Assembly: GCA_010692635.1 (NCBI GenBank)
Contig: JAAHGL010000023.1
Location: 1-64,000, forward strand
Reading direction: 5' to 3'
Length of the DNA: 64,000 nt
Source: Symploca sp. SIO2C1
GTDB lineage: Bacteria; Cyanobacteriota; Cyanobacteriia; Cyanobacteriales; Coleofasciculaceae
Position numbers and translations under genes: made by a program. Numbering within the stretch: position 1 is the stretch's first letter; each line of letters begins with the position of its first letter. Shown here one piece after another: positions 56,203-64,000 of this stretch. The notes beneath the pieces were generated by a model. It was given only the letters and a program-made list of their open reading frames with translations, made no database searches and had not been told where the DNA came from.

Positions 56203-58713
56203 ATGGAATCATTAGCTTTAGAGACCAAAAGTATTAGAGCTGTATTTGGTCAAGAAAAAACAGCTTGTATTGCTACTCAAAATAGCATTGAGTTGCATTT
56301 AAATATACCTACTTTTGGTTCAAGTAACACAGAAGAATTGATTTGTGAAGAACCTGGAAATATCTACCAAAAGCTAGGTTTTCATTTACTAGAAACAACA
56401 GATAAATTAGCAGGTGCGTTAGTTCACAAAGCAGATTTCCCTTTGGAAGGAGGGGCTTATGAAATTTATCTAAATTTTCTAGAACTGACGAAAGACTGGA
56501 ATTTACATCGTGTCTGGCACTATGTTCCCTACATTAATGAAGACACTGAAGACTTGGAAAACTACAGGTCTTTTTGCAAGGCTCGTTCCTTAGCATTTGA
56601 AGCCTTCTATGGTCAAGATTTTGAGGTCAAACTGCCTGCTGCGTCCGCAGTTGGCATTAATGACGATTACCTTGTCATGTATTTTATCGCAGGCAAAAAG
56701 GAGGGGACTCATATTGAAAACTATGAACAAATTCCTGCCTTCAAATATTCTAAAAAATATGGACCAAGGTCTCCTAGTTTTGCTCGGGGTACAGTAATTT
56801 CCCAGGATGGGAAAAACATCGGTTATGTATCCGGAACAGCCAGTATTAAAGGGGAGAAAACTGTCAGTCCTCCTATCGCTGAACAGCTACATACCACGAT
56901 GGACAATATGTGTATTGTCTGTGAACAGATGGGTTTGGCAGAACGGTTGAGTTTTTCCGGACCTATGCCCGATCCGGCAAAATACGACCGACACTTTAAG
57001 GTTTATATCCGACATCCCTCAGATGTCCCATATATCCAAGAAGAATTTCCCAAAATTATCGGTGCTACGGATACAGATCAGGTCATTTACTTGAGATCAG
57101 ATATATGTCGTTCTGATTTAAATCTGGAAATTGAAGCAATCGTTGAAGAGCGAAAATCATCAATGTTGTCCTTAGAAAAAAATGACCAGACCGTAGAACA
57201 AATGTTCCTCAATACGGTCAAAGAGTATCCTGACAAACCAGCTATTGTCTATGGTGAATCTCGATTAACCTACCAAGAACTTTATCGTCAAATCCTTGGC
57301 TTAAGCAAGGGACTCAGTTTACTCGGCATCAAACGCTCTGACTGCGTGATGCTAGTTTTACCCAACTGTCCAGAGTTCGTCATCAGCTTCTACGCGATTT
57401 CTCATTTGCAAGGGGTCGCCTTAGCTTTGAACCCGATGTTCAAAGCCAGTGAACTTCAGTACTACGCTGATGATAGTAATGCTTCGATCATTATTACCGA
57501 CAAGGCGCGGGCTGAGGTTTGTCGTCAGGCAATTTCTGGAGCAAATCACAAGATTGAGCTAGTGATCATTGATGGTGTACAGCCTGCCAGTTTCTATTTC
57601 TATCACCTGATGCAATGGGAAGTGGATGAGAGCGAACAGCCAGCAACTTTTGCTGGAGATATGCTCTATCAATACTCATCTGGTTCCACAGGACGACCGA
57701 AAAAATTAGCCAAAACTCAAAAGCAACTGTATCATCAGGCTACTAACAGTTTCGGAACTCTCAAGGTAAATTCTGCTGATAGTATTTTAGCATTGGTGCC
57801 TATGTATCATTCCTATGGTTTAGGGGAATGTCTGTTGGGGACGATGTCTACAGGGGCAACCTTGGTGATTTTAGAGCAAATTATTCAAGGTGGTAAATCT
57901 GTTGAACTACCATTGCTGTTCCGCAGGGAGAGGATTTTAGAGCTGATTGAACACGAGAAAGTGTCAATCATACCAATTGTTCCTTACGTTGCAAGTATTT
58001 TGGCATCAACTCCTGAGGAAATCCAAGCAGATTTATCCAGCTTAAGACTATGTTTATCTGCTGGTAATTTCTTATCCCAGGATATTTTTGACCAATTTCG
58101 CCAAAGGTTTGGGGTTCCTCTCAGACAGCTTTATGGCTGTACAGAGGTAGGTGCAGTTTGCGTCAACATCGAGGATGAGAGTGAACTGCAATATAATTCC
58201 ATCGGTAAGCCGATGAATAATGTAGAAATTACCATTCTCGATGATGAAAGGAATGAATGCGCTCCCGAATGCGTTGGGGAAATGGTCATCAAAACCCAAG
58301 GTATTACCAGTGGTTATATTAATAAGCCTGAACTGAATAAACAGGCATTTAGTGGAGGATGTTTCTTCACAGGAGACTTGGGTAAAAAGGATGAAAAAGG
58401 CAGGGTTTACCTGACTGGCCGCAAGAAGATGCTAATTGACGTTGGTGGTGATAAGGTAGACCCCTTAGAAGTAGAAGATGTCCTGAATACTCATCCAAAG
58501 GTAGAAGAAGCTGTTGTTGTTGGAGCTAAAGGTTCTGATGGAGTAGAACTCACTAAAGCTGTGATTGTACCTAATGGAGAATGTAGTGAGCAGGAAATTT
58601 TAGCTTACTGCAAAGAAAGGATTGCTGATTATAAAGTACCGAGGATGGTCGAGTTCCGCCAAGAACTTCCTAAAGATCCTGTGTTTGGAAAAGTTCAGAG
58701 GAAAAAAGTTTAG
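56203..58713 (+). CDS. Chorismatase fused to an aryl/acyl AMP-ligase
   Basis: The 836-residue fusion starts at ATG 56203 with GGAG six bases upstream. Residues about 10-320 match the FkbO/Hyg5/XanB2 chorismatase family: FARGTVI, SGTASIKG (residues 210-217), AKYDRHFKVYIRHPSDVPYI and VIYLRSDICRSDLNLEIEAI. These enzymes hydrolyse chorismate to pyruvate plus 3- or 4-hydroxybenzoate or a dihydroxycyclohexadiene acid; the subtype cannot be settled by eye. Residues about 335-836 are an ANL-family ligase: YSSGSTGRPKK, YGCTEVGAVCV, FFTGDLGKKDEKG, GRKKMLIDVGGDKVDPLEVE, and the catalytic C-terminal Lys in FGKVQRKK, where the protein ends. It should make the aryl acid and activate it as the adenylate. 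Fusion of these two activities is unusual. Confidence 0.88.
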   Translation: MESLALETKSIRAVFGQEKTACIATQNSIELHLNIPTFGSSNTEELICEEPGNIYQKLGFHLLETTDKLAGALVHKADFPLEGGAYEIYLNFLELTKDWNLHRVWHYVPYINEDTEDLENYRSFCKARSLAFEAFYGQDFEVKLPAASAVGINDDYLVMYFIAGKKEGTHIENYEQIPAFKYSKKYGPRSPSFARGTVISQDGKNIGYVSGTASIKGEKTVSPPIAEQLHTTMDNMCIVCEQMGLAERLSFSGPMPDPAKYDRHFKVYIRHPSDVPYIQEEFPKIIGATDTDQVIYLRSDICRSDLNLEIEAIVEERKSSMLSLEKNDQTVEQMFLNTVKEYPDKPAIVYGESRLTYQELYRQILGLSKGLSLLGIKRSDCVMLVLPNCPEFVISFYAISHLQGVALALNPMFKASELQYYADDSNASIIITDKARAEVCRQAISGANHKIELVIIDGVQPASFYFYHLMQWEVDESEQPATFAGDMLYQYSSGSTGRPKKLAKTQKQLYHQATNSFGTLKVNSADSILALVPMYHSYGLGECLLGTMSTGATLVILEQIIQGGKSVELPLLFRRERILELIEHEKVSIIPIVPYVASILASTPEEIQADLSSLRLCLSAGNFLSQDIFDQFRQRFGVPLRQLYGCTEVGAVCVNIEDESELQYNSIGKPMNNVEITILDDERNECAPECVGEMVIKTQGITSGYINKPELNKQAFSGGCFFTGDLGKKDEKGRVYLTGRKKMLIDVGGDKVDPLEVEDVLNTHPKVEEAVVVGAKGSDGVELTKAVIVPNGECSEQEILAYCKERIADYKVPRMVEFRQELPKDPVFGKVQRKKV

Positions 58714-58953
58714 GCAAAAGGGGATGCTGGGGGCATTGATTATCCCCCATACTCCACACTCTGCACCTGACATTTCACGGGAAGTCCTAAAATCGAGTCA
58801 CTGAAGAAGTAATGAGTAATGAGTAATGAAGAATGTAGAATGTAGAATGTAGAATGCAGAATCACTTATTCATTCTTAATTCTTAATTCTTAACTCCGCC
58901 AGGGTTAACAGACAAACCCTAATTTGAACCGCAACAAAAGGAGATATTGATTA
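58714..58953. repeat. Heptamer-type repeats upstream of the monooxygenase gene
   Basis: AATGAGTAATGAGTAATG and repeated AGAATGT units (58810-58860), then TTAATTCTTAATTC, fill the spacer. AAAAGGAG precedes the next ATG by about ten bases. Confidence 0.55.
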
Positions 58954-60027
58954 ATGGAATTCGGCATACAGTTTTTTCCTGACGTCGCACCTGAGCAAAA
59001 GTCTGGTAAACAGTATTTTGAAGAAGCATTACACCTGGTAAGTCTGTGTGATGAATTAGGTTATAGCAGCGTTCGCATTGTTGAGCATTACTTTCACCCC
59101 TACGGCGGCTACAGTCCTAACCCAATCCTGTTTCTCACCGCTGCCTGCCAGCGCACCAAAATGGCGCGAATGATCACTGGTGCTGTGTTACCTGCCTTCA
59201 ATAATCCACTGAAGCTAGCAGGAGAAATTGCCATGTTAGACGCTATTTCCGGTGGACGCCTCGATGTTGGTTTTGCTCGCGCCTTCCTACCTCATGAATT
59301 CGCTCGATTTGGGGTTAGCTTGAGTGAGAGTAAAGCAAGATTTGCTGAAGGTATAGAACAGGTACGCCGCCTGCTAGAAGAAGAAAACGTCACAATGGAT
59401 GGGCAATTCCATAGTTTCAAAAATGTTACCTCTTTGCCTCGTCCCACCCAACAACCCCGTCCACCGTTTTGGATAGCAGCACTAGCAACTCCTAGTTCCT
59501 TTGTTAGTGCTGGTGAAAAAGGCTATGGAATTATGGCAATTCCCTTGGCTGGAGGCAAAATGGCAGAACTGATTGGGCTGTATCGTGAGGCGTGGAAGTC
59601 AGCTGGACATCCAGGTACAGGACAGGTAATGTTGGCTTTTCATATGTTCTGTGCGCGGACTCAACAAGAAGCGATCGCGATCGCCCGCGAGCCCCTCAAT
59701 GACTACCTCAAATCTCTCGTTGATGCTGCCTCAGATTGGACTTCTGGCACAAGTTCGGCTGACTACCCGAACTACGACAAAATTATCGCTGGTTTGAAGA
59801 AAGAAACCTTTGAATCGCAAGTAGAAAAAGGTGCTGCCTGGGTTGGTACACCTAAGGAAGTACGGGAAGCAATCACTGATTACTACCACCAAATCGGCGG
59901 ATTTGAGATTGCTTCAATGCAGATCAACTTCAATGTCTTACCAGTTGAAGCGGCAGAATCCTCCATGCGCTTGTTTGCGAAGGAAGTCATGCCTGAGTTT
60001 GCTGAGTTTGGGCGTCGCGTCGCTTGA
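58954..60027 (+). CDS. Luciferase-like flavin-dependent monooxygenase (natural-product type)
   Basis: The 357-residue protein belongs to the bacterial luciferase-like superfamily (FMNH2 and O2 dependent). MEFGIQFFPDVAPEQKSG, SVRIVEHYFHPYGGYSPNP, LKLAGEIAMLDAISGGRLDVG, ARAFLPHEFARFG and PFWIAALATPSSF are typical of the natural-product subgroup found in or beside NRPS/PKS systems. It would hydroxylate or oxygenate a free or carrier-bound intermediate; which one is unknown. A good ribosome-binding site (AAGGAG) supports the start. It lies between the chorismatase-ligase and the carrier genes on the same strand. Confidence 0.9.
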   Translation: MEFGIQFFPDVAPEQKSGKQYFEEALHLVSLCDELGYSSVRIVEHYFHPYGGYSPNPILFLTAACQRTKMARMITGAVLPAFNNPLKLAGEIAMLDAISGGRLDVGFARAFLPHEFARFGVSLSESKARFAEGIEQVRRLLEEENVTMDGQFHSFKNVTSLPRPTQQPRPPFWIAALATPSSFVSAGEKGYGIMAIPLAGGKMAELIGLYREAWKSAGHPGTGQVMLAFHMFCARTQQEAIAIAREPLNDYLKSLVDAASDWTSGTSSADYPNYDKIIAGLKKETFESQVEKGAAWVGTPKEVREAITDYYHQIGGFEIASMQINFNVLPVEAAESSMRLFAKEVMPEFAEFGRRVA

Positions 60028-60180
60028 GTTAGCTCAGATGAGCTTTTAGGTTTTAGGTTTGAGGGAAAGATGGTTCCGGTGCAACTTCACTCAAGTTGGA
60101 CATCAGCTCTTCAATCTACCTAACACCTAATGCCTAACCCCTAACACCTTTTTTCACCCATTCACAACTAAGTAATCACT
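60028..60180. repeat. Short repeat spacer before the carrier gene
   Basis: TTTTAGGTTTTAGGTTT and CTAACACCTAATGCCTAA-type repeats. No ribosome-binding site is evident before the carrier ATG. Confidence 0.4.
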
Positions 60181-60435
60181 ATGGAAAGCATTGAAACCAT
60201 AAAGCATAAAAGTCAGGAAATTGTTCTGGATATAATGCCAAATATTGATCAAAATCAGTTATTAGATGACACAGACATTTTTAGTTTAGGTTTAGATTCC
60301 TTAAATGCCATTCGACTGATTACCAACTTGCAATCTAAGTTTAAGGTGTCATTTACCAGCAGTGAAATTAATTTTGATAATTTTCGGACAATAACGAATA
60401 TTGCGGAAATAGTTGCTAAAAAGCAAGCCAACTAA
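60181..60435 (+). CDS. Stand-alone acyl/aryl carrier protein
   Basis: The 84-residue acidic protein has the carrier-domain pattern with the phosphopantetheine serine in SLGLDSLNAIRLI (about residue 40) and a helix II/III layout typical of carriers. It is the likely acceptor for the acid activated by the chorismatase-ligase two genes upstream. The PPTase encoded nearby would prime it. It has no fused domains and ends 149 bp before the C-T-TE-like gene. Confidence 0.9.
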   Translation: MESIETIKHKSQEIVLDIMPNIDQNQLLDDTDIFSLGLDSLNAIRLITNLQSKFKVSFTSSEINFDNFRTITNIAEIVAKKQAN

Positions 60436-60584
60436 ATAGTTAATCAGGCTTTCACTTCGTAAGACTCCGGGGCAGGAGACAGAAGGGAAAAGTCCTTAAT
60501 CCTTCTTCATCTCAACAGGTGAGACTTCTACCCTCTACCTTCTACCCTCTACCTTTTCTCAAAAAATTAACAACCAGGGGTACA

Positions 60585-63239
60585 ATGAAAAAATCAGCAT
60601 CACCAAAAGCATTAGAACACGACAGTAAAATCGACGCTCCTTCTGAGACACTCCCAAAAACTCAGAGTAATTCAGAATCCTCCTCAGTCGGTTTTGATTT
60701 GGCAGCTATTGCAAGGATGCTCGAGTTACAAAATCAGGCTCCGCCCTTGGAGCCAGTTTCACGAGAGGAAACCCTACCACTCTCTTTTGCTCAGGAAAGA
60801 CTCTGGTTACTACATCAATTATCACCAGAAAATCCTTGTTATCATCAGCCCATCGCTTTTCGTCTCGTCGGTTCGCTCAACGTTCCAGTTTTAGAACAAA
60901 GCCTGAAGGAAATTCTCCGTCGTCACGAAGCTTTACGCACCTCTTTTACAACTGTCGATGAGGAACCAGTCCAAGTGATCCAGCCGGATGGGGATTTTAG
61001 CTTATCAATTATAGATTTTACTGACATCCCCAATGCCGAATCCCAGCTCCCAGATTGTCTACTTAAGAAAATCCAAAAACCTTTCGACTTCAGTACTGGA
61101 TCACTTTTGAGAGCTACCTTAGTACAACTGAGTAAGGAAGAGCATGTGCTGCTCTTTACCATGCACCACATTGCTTGTGACGGATGGTCTGAAGGTTTGT
61201 TTTTAAAGGAACTATCACTCCTCTACGAAGCTTTCTCTAACGGCAAGGCTTCCCCTCTCCCAGAACTTCCAGTTCAGTATGCTGACTTTGCTCACTGGCA
61301 ACGGCAGTGGCTCAAGGATGAAAAGCTGGAGTCTCAGCTAAACTACTGGGAACAGCAACTGAGTGGTGATATTTCCGCACTACAGTTGCCTATTGACTAC
61401 CCACGTCCGTTAGTCCAAACCCACCAAGGAGACTGTCAATCTCTAGTACTATCAGAGACTCTAACCAAGGCGCTCAAAGACTTCTGCGATCAAGAAAAAG
61501 TTACTCTCTTCGTAACCCTAATGGCAGTCTTTAAGACATTGCTCTACAGGTATACACAGCAGGAAGACATGATCCTGTGCTCACCTGTTGCTGGTCGCAA
61601 TCGAAGTGAGATTAACGATAGCATTGGGTACTTCAATAATGTCTTGCCCATGCGCACCAATCTCGGAGGCAACCCCAGTTTTCGAGAATTGCTGAATCGA
61701 TTCAAACAAACCTCTTCAGGAGCTACAGAGAACCAAGATGTACCTCTCCAAAAAATAGCGGATTTACCCAATTTAGCTGGTAAGCCATTGTCTCGAGGCA
61801 TGTTTACGCTACTGAACACCCCAGAGCAGTCCCTAGAGCTACCAGGAATCACAATTAGTCCTTTCGAGGTTCACAATGGGGCAGCGGATTTTGATTTGTT
61901 CCTGTTAATGAAGGAGAAAGCGGGGCAAGTAACCGGGGTATTACAGTACAAAATTGACCTGTTTAAGGCTGAAAGCATCATCGAGATGCTTGAACATTTT
62001 GAGGAGTTGCTAACAAGTCTCATTGCTAATCCAGAACAACGCCTCTCCTCATTACCCCTCTTGCGTGATCCCAGTACTCTGATTACATCTGAGCCAATCA
62101 AGCAACAACCGCAAGAAGCTGTAGCTCCCCGGGATGACTTGGAAATCCAATTAACTAAGATTTGGGAGAAAGTTCTCAACAAAGGGTCTATTGGCGTCAG
62201 GGATAATTTCTTTGAACAGGGAGGGAGTTCATTACTCGCTCTACGCCTGGTAGCTGAAATCGAAAAAGTCCTCGACAAAAAACTTGCCTCGGCAGCTCTA
62301 TTCCAAGCTCCCACCGTTGAACAACAAGCTGACATTCTTCGCTCTGGGGATGAACAATCTTCAGGAGGAAATTCCTCATTAGTGAAAATTCAACCTAATG
62401 GCACCAAGCCGCCTTTGTTTATAGTGCAAGTGCTGGGTGAAGGTCTTCGCTATGCTCTACCTCTGGCACGTCGTTTGGGTAACGATCAACCTGTTTATGG
62501 ATTATCAGTAGGGGTAATGGATGCAGATGCCTGGGATTTAGTAGAAGATGCCCAAGAGCAATATATCAATGACCTACGAAGTATCCAACCTAAAGGTCCT
62601 TATTTTCTGGTAGGTCCATTTTGCGGAGGCAGGTCAACATACAAAATAGCTCAGGCACTCCAATCCCAAGGTGAAGAGGTAGCTCTAGTAGGCTTGTTAA
62701 ATACCATGAGAGATAATAGTGCCTTAAAACAAATGTCAGTTGGAGATAAAATATCTGCTCACTGGCATAACTTGTTAAGGAACGGAACTCCTTACATTAT
62801 GAAGAAGAGCCAGAACAGTATTCATAATGTGCAGAATAAACTGATGAGTTTTTCCTACAAGTTTTGTGAGGGAATGGGGCTACCTATGCCTCAATTTTTG
62901 CAAGACTTTGGTTATCGAGAAGAACAAAGCCAGGATCGAAATGCACGAAGGCAACAGCGCCGCGTACAGTTTCTCGGACAAAAACGTAAAAAAACGCCAG
63001 AGGAAGAAAGGAGAGCAGATAACTTTGCCTTTGAATCAGAGACTTATACAGGTCGAGTAACTCTATTCCGACCGATCGATGAAATTGACTTTTGTGCTCC
63101 TGATTTTGGTTGGGGCGAGCTAACACCAGGAGGATTAGACATCCATGATGTTCCTGGAGATAATTACACGATGTTTGACGAGCCCCAAGTCAAAGTTCTC
63201 GCTGAAAAATTGAAGGCTTACTTAGGGCTTCCTGAATAA
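60585..63239 (+). CDS. A-less NRPS protein, C-T and thioesterase-like domain lacking the catalytic triad
   Basis: I use ATG 60585 (884 residues), preceded by AGGGG; the frame extends to 60519 only through a TACCCTC/TACCTTC repeat. The condensation domain opens LPLSFAQERLWLLHQL and has an intact HHIACDG site. The carrier has GGSSLLALRL with its serine. The C-terminal alpha/beta-hydrolase fold aligns with the TE of the 12.5-15.1 kb protein but differs at all three catalytic sites: Phe679 for Ser (GPFCGG instead of GHSFG, with Cys680 next to it), Asn706 for Asp (GLLNTM) and Asn860 for His (PGDNYTM). A basic, charged insert (RNARRQQRR, KRKKTPEEERR) lies in the lid. It probably joins the carrier-bound aryl acid to a second, unknown unit; release is unexplained. 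Confidence 0.9.
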   Translation: MKKSASPKALEHDSKIDAPSETLPKTQSNSESSSVGFDLAAIARMLELQNQAPPLEPVSREETLPLSFAQERLWLLHQLSPENPCYHQPIAFRLVGSLNVPVLEQSLKEILRRHEALRTSFTTVDEEPVQVIQPDGDFSLSIIDFTDIPNAESQLPDCLLKKIQKPFDFSTGSLLRATLVQLSKEEHVLLFTMHHIACDGWSEGLFLKELSLLYEAFSNGKASPLPELPVQYADFAHWQRQWLKDEKLESQLNYWEQQLSGDISALQLPIDYPRPLVQTHQGDCQSLVLSETLTKALKDFCDQEKVTLFVTLMAVFKTLLYRYTQQEDMILCSPVAGRNRSEINDSIGYFNNVLPMRTNLGGNPSFRELLNRFKQTSSGATENQDVPLQKIADLPNLAGKPLSRGMFTLLNTPEQSLELPGITISPFEVHNGAADFDLFLLMKEKAGQVTGVLQYKIDLFKAESIIEMLEHFEELLTSLIANPEQRLSSLPLLRDPSTLITSEPIKQQPQEAVAPRDDLEIQLTKIWEKVLNKGSIGVRDNFFEQGGSSLLALRLVAEIEKVLDKKLASAALFQAPTVEQQADILRSGDEQSSGGNSSLVKIQPNGTKPPLFIVQVLGEGLRYALPLARRLGNDQPVYGLSVGVMDADAWDLVEDAQEQYINDLRSIQPKGPYFLVGPFCGGRSTYKIAQALQSQGEEVALVGLLNTMRDNSALKQMSVGDKISAHWHNLLRNGTPYIMKKSQNSIHNVQNKLMSFSYKFCEGMGLPMPQFLQDFGYREEQSQDRNARRQQRRVQFLGQKRKKTPEEERRADNFAFESETYTGRVTLFRPIDEIDFCAPDFGWGELTPGGLDIHDVPGDNYTMFDEPQVKVLAEKLKAYLGLPE

Positions 63240-63334
63240 GTGTGGAAGAATTATGAGCTGTTCTTGTTAAAAATTGTCCAGTCATAATCATAATGGCTGC
63301 CAACTTAAGGCGGGACAAAAATAGGAGAGATTAG

Positions 63335-63377
63335 GGAGTTTGTTCGCTATTTATTTTCGCGAACAAACTCCGGTTTT
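63335..63377 (+). terminator. Rho-independent-like terminator of the second biosynthetic locus
   Basis: GGAGTTTGTTCGC (63335-63347) pairs perfectly with GCGAACAAACTCC (63359-63371) across an 11-nt loop and is followed by GGTTTTTATT. It lies 95 bp after the last gene. Confidence 0.8.
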
Positions 63378-63418
63378 TATTCTATCCCTTGACCTTCATG
63401 TGACACCGATGAGTCATA

Positions 63419-63517
63419 TACAGCGTTTTTCATTTAGATGAGGTACAAAGAGCCTGGTTTTTGGGAATGGGGAATGGGGAATAGGATCTGTACCTCACTA
63501 GACTGAGAAATGCTGTA
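63419..63517. repeat. MITE-like element containing the second copy of the 38-bp repeat
   Basis: Arms TACAGCG...GAGGTAC (63419-63446) and GTACCTCAC...GCTGTA (63490-63517) pair at 21 of 28 positions. The right half (63481-63518) is identical to 27651-27688. GGGAATGGGGAATGGGG lies in the middle. Confidence 0.65.
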
Positions 63518-63518
63518 A

Positions 63519-64000
63519 GTCTGACCAACTTTCTTTGAGAGCGTCTATAGCAGTTTCTAACTCCGTGTAGCACAGTAACTATGACATAGCTTTGTTCTAC
63601 TCTTGGCTAGGGTGTATTACATGGAGTCTGAAAACGCTATATCACCTTGGATAGCTCTTCAATTTGAACCCTTCTGACTACTTGAATCACTCCCTCAACG
63701 TGAGCAGCACTACCTGCGGAACCAAGCTCCCTCAGTGTAGATTTGGTTGGTGCAGGCTTCTAGAGCTGCAATGGCAGTTTGCAATCGCTCGGCTCTGGCA
63801 ATCTTGTCTTGTTGTTTGTCTTTGAGAGCAATAGAATCCTTACTCTATAAGCATTCTTAATTCTTAATTCTTAATTCCGCGCAGCGGTACTAGTGCAGCT
63901 TGGCGGAAATAAGTGACCAGTTAAAAAGGTTAAAAAGCTTGTACAGTAAGCTTTCTTACCTTCTGCCTTCTGCCTTCTTATACTAGTTAGTTTAACCGAA
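63519..64000. other. Terminal intergenic stretch, no gene seen
   Basis: From the element to the right edge there is no convincing ORF. It holds TTCTTAATTC repeats (about 63855-63877), the 77-bp repeat and CTTCTGCCTTCTGCC repeats. Confidence 0.5.
63890..63966 (-). repeat. 77-bp dispersed repeat, copy B
   Basis: Reverse complement of 42989-43065, from CTAGTGCAGCTTGGCGG to the CTTCTGC end. The pair brackets 21 kb containing the RHS toxin and the second biosynthetic locus. Confidence 0.75.

Noticed and set aside
60519..60584. Upstream extension of the C-T-TE-like gene
   Set aside because: The extra 22 codons come from a CTACCCTCTACCTTC repeat and lack a ribosome-binding site, while ATG 60585 has one and gives a normal N terminus.

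Overview
The window reads as the chromosome of a filamentous, natural-product-rich cyanobacterium. The evidence is phycobilisome genes (cpcG linker, cpcS lyase, nblA), photosystem II assembly factor psb27, response regulator rpaB, a ccbB-type cytochrome b6f haem-assembly factor, a hetZ-patU pair, abundant GCGATCGC (HIP1) octamers and heptanucleotide repeat tracts between genes. A marine Moorena/Oscillatoriales-type organism fits, but species cannot be fixed from this sequence.

Layout. (1) 1-15.1 kb is the 3' end of a nonribosomal peptide synthetase (NRPS) assembly line. Three adenylation (A) domains are interrupted by methyltransferases: N-MT, a PRMT-like MT, and N-MT. An epimerase ends the first protein, and an A-less C-T-TE protein follows. 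Specificity positions read by eye give Leu, Tyr and Ala, suggesting ...N-Me-Leu, (methylated) Tyr, N-Me-D-Ala, then an unknown last unit. (2) 15.2-37.6 kb is mostly conserved chromosome: gpmI, secG, a matrixin-like protease, surE, nblA, cpcS, cpcG, psb27, a GH10-like protein, a UvrD-like helicase, rhomboid, tRNA-Leu(UAG), hetZ-patU, a TgpA-like protein with replaced catalytic residues, radA, rpaB, ccbB and a DUF456 protein. (3) 38.1-51.9 kb holds large surface or secreted proteins: a haemagglutinin-like protein with a lectin fold and a C-terminal CHAT peptidase, a secreted unknown, and a 2.5k-residue SpvB/RHS polymorphic toxin with a HINT domain and an unassigned toxin tip. (4) 53.1-63.4 kb is a second, compact biosynthetic locus: a Sfp-type PPTase facing away from a DAHP synthase, a chorismatase fused to an AMP-ligase, a luciferase-like monooxygenase, a free carrier protein, and a second A-less C-T-TE protein, ending in a strong hairpin terminator.

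The second locus is the most unusual part. It appears to raise shikimate-pathway flux (DAHP synthase), cut chorismate to a hydroxybenzoate-type acid and activate it in one fused polypeptide, load it on a stand-alone carrier, and pass it to a condensation-carrier protein. All three catalytic triad positions of that last protein's thioesterase fold are substituted (Phe, Asn, Asn), so how the product leaves is unclear. Two A-less C-T-TE proteins in one 64 kb window, one with an intact and one with a dead-looking TE, is also notable.

Several repeat families link distant parts of the window: a 78-79 bp cruciform element at 27.8 and 52.8 kb, a 38 bp sequence at 27.65 and 63.48 kb, and a 77 bp inverted pair at 43.0 and 63.9 kb.
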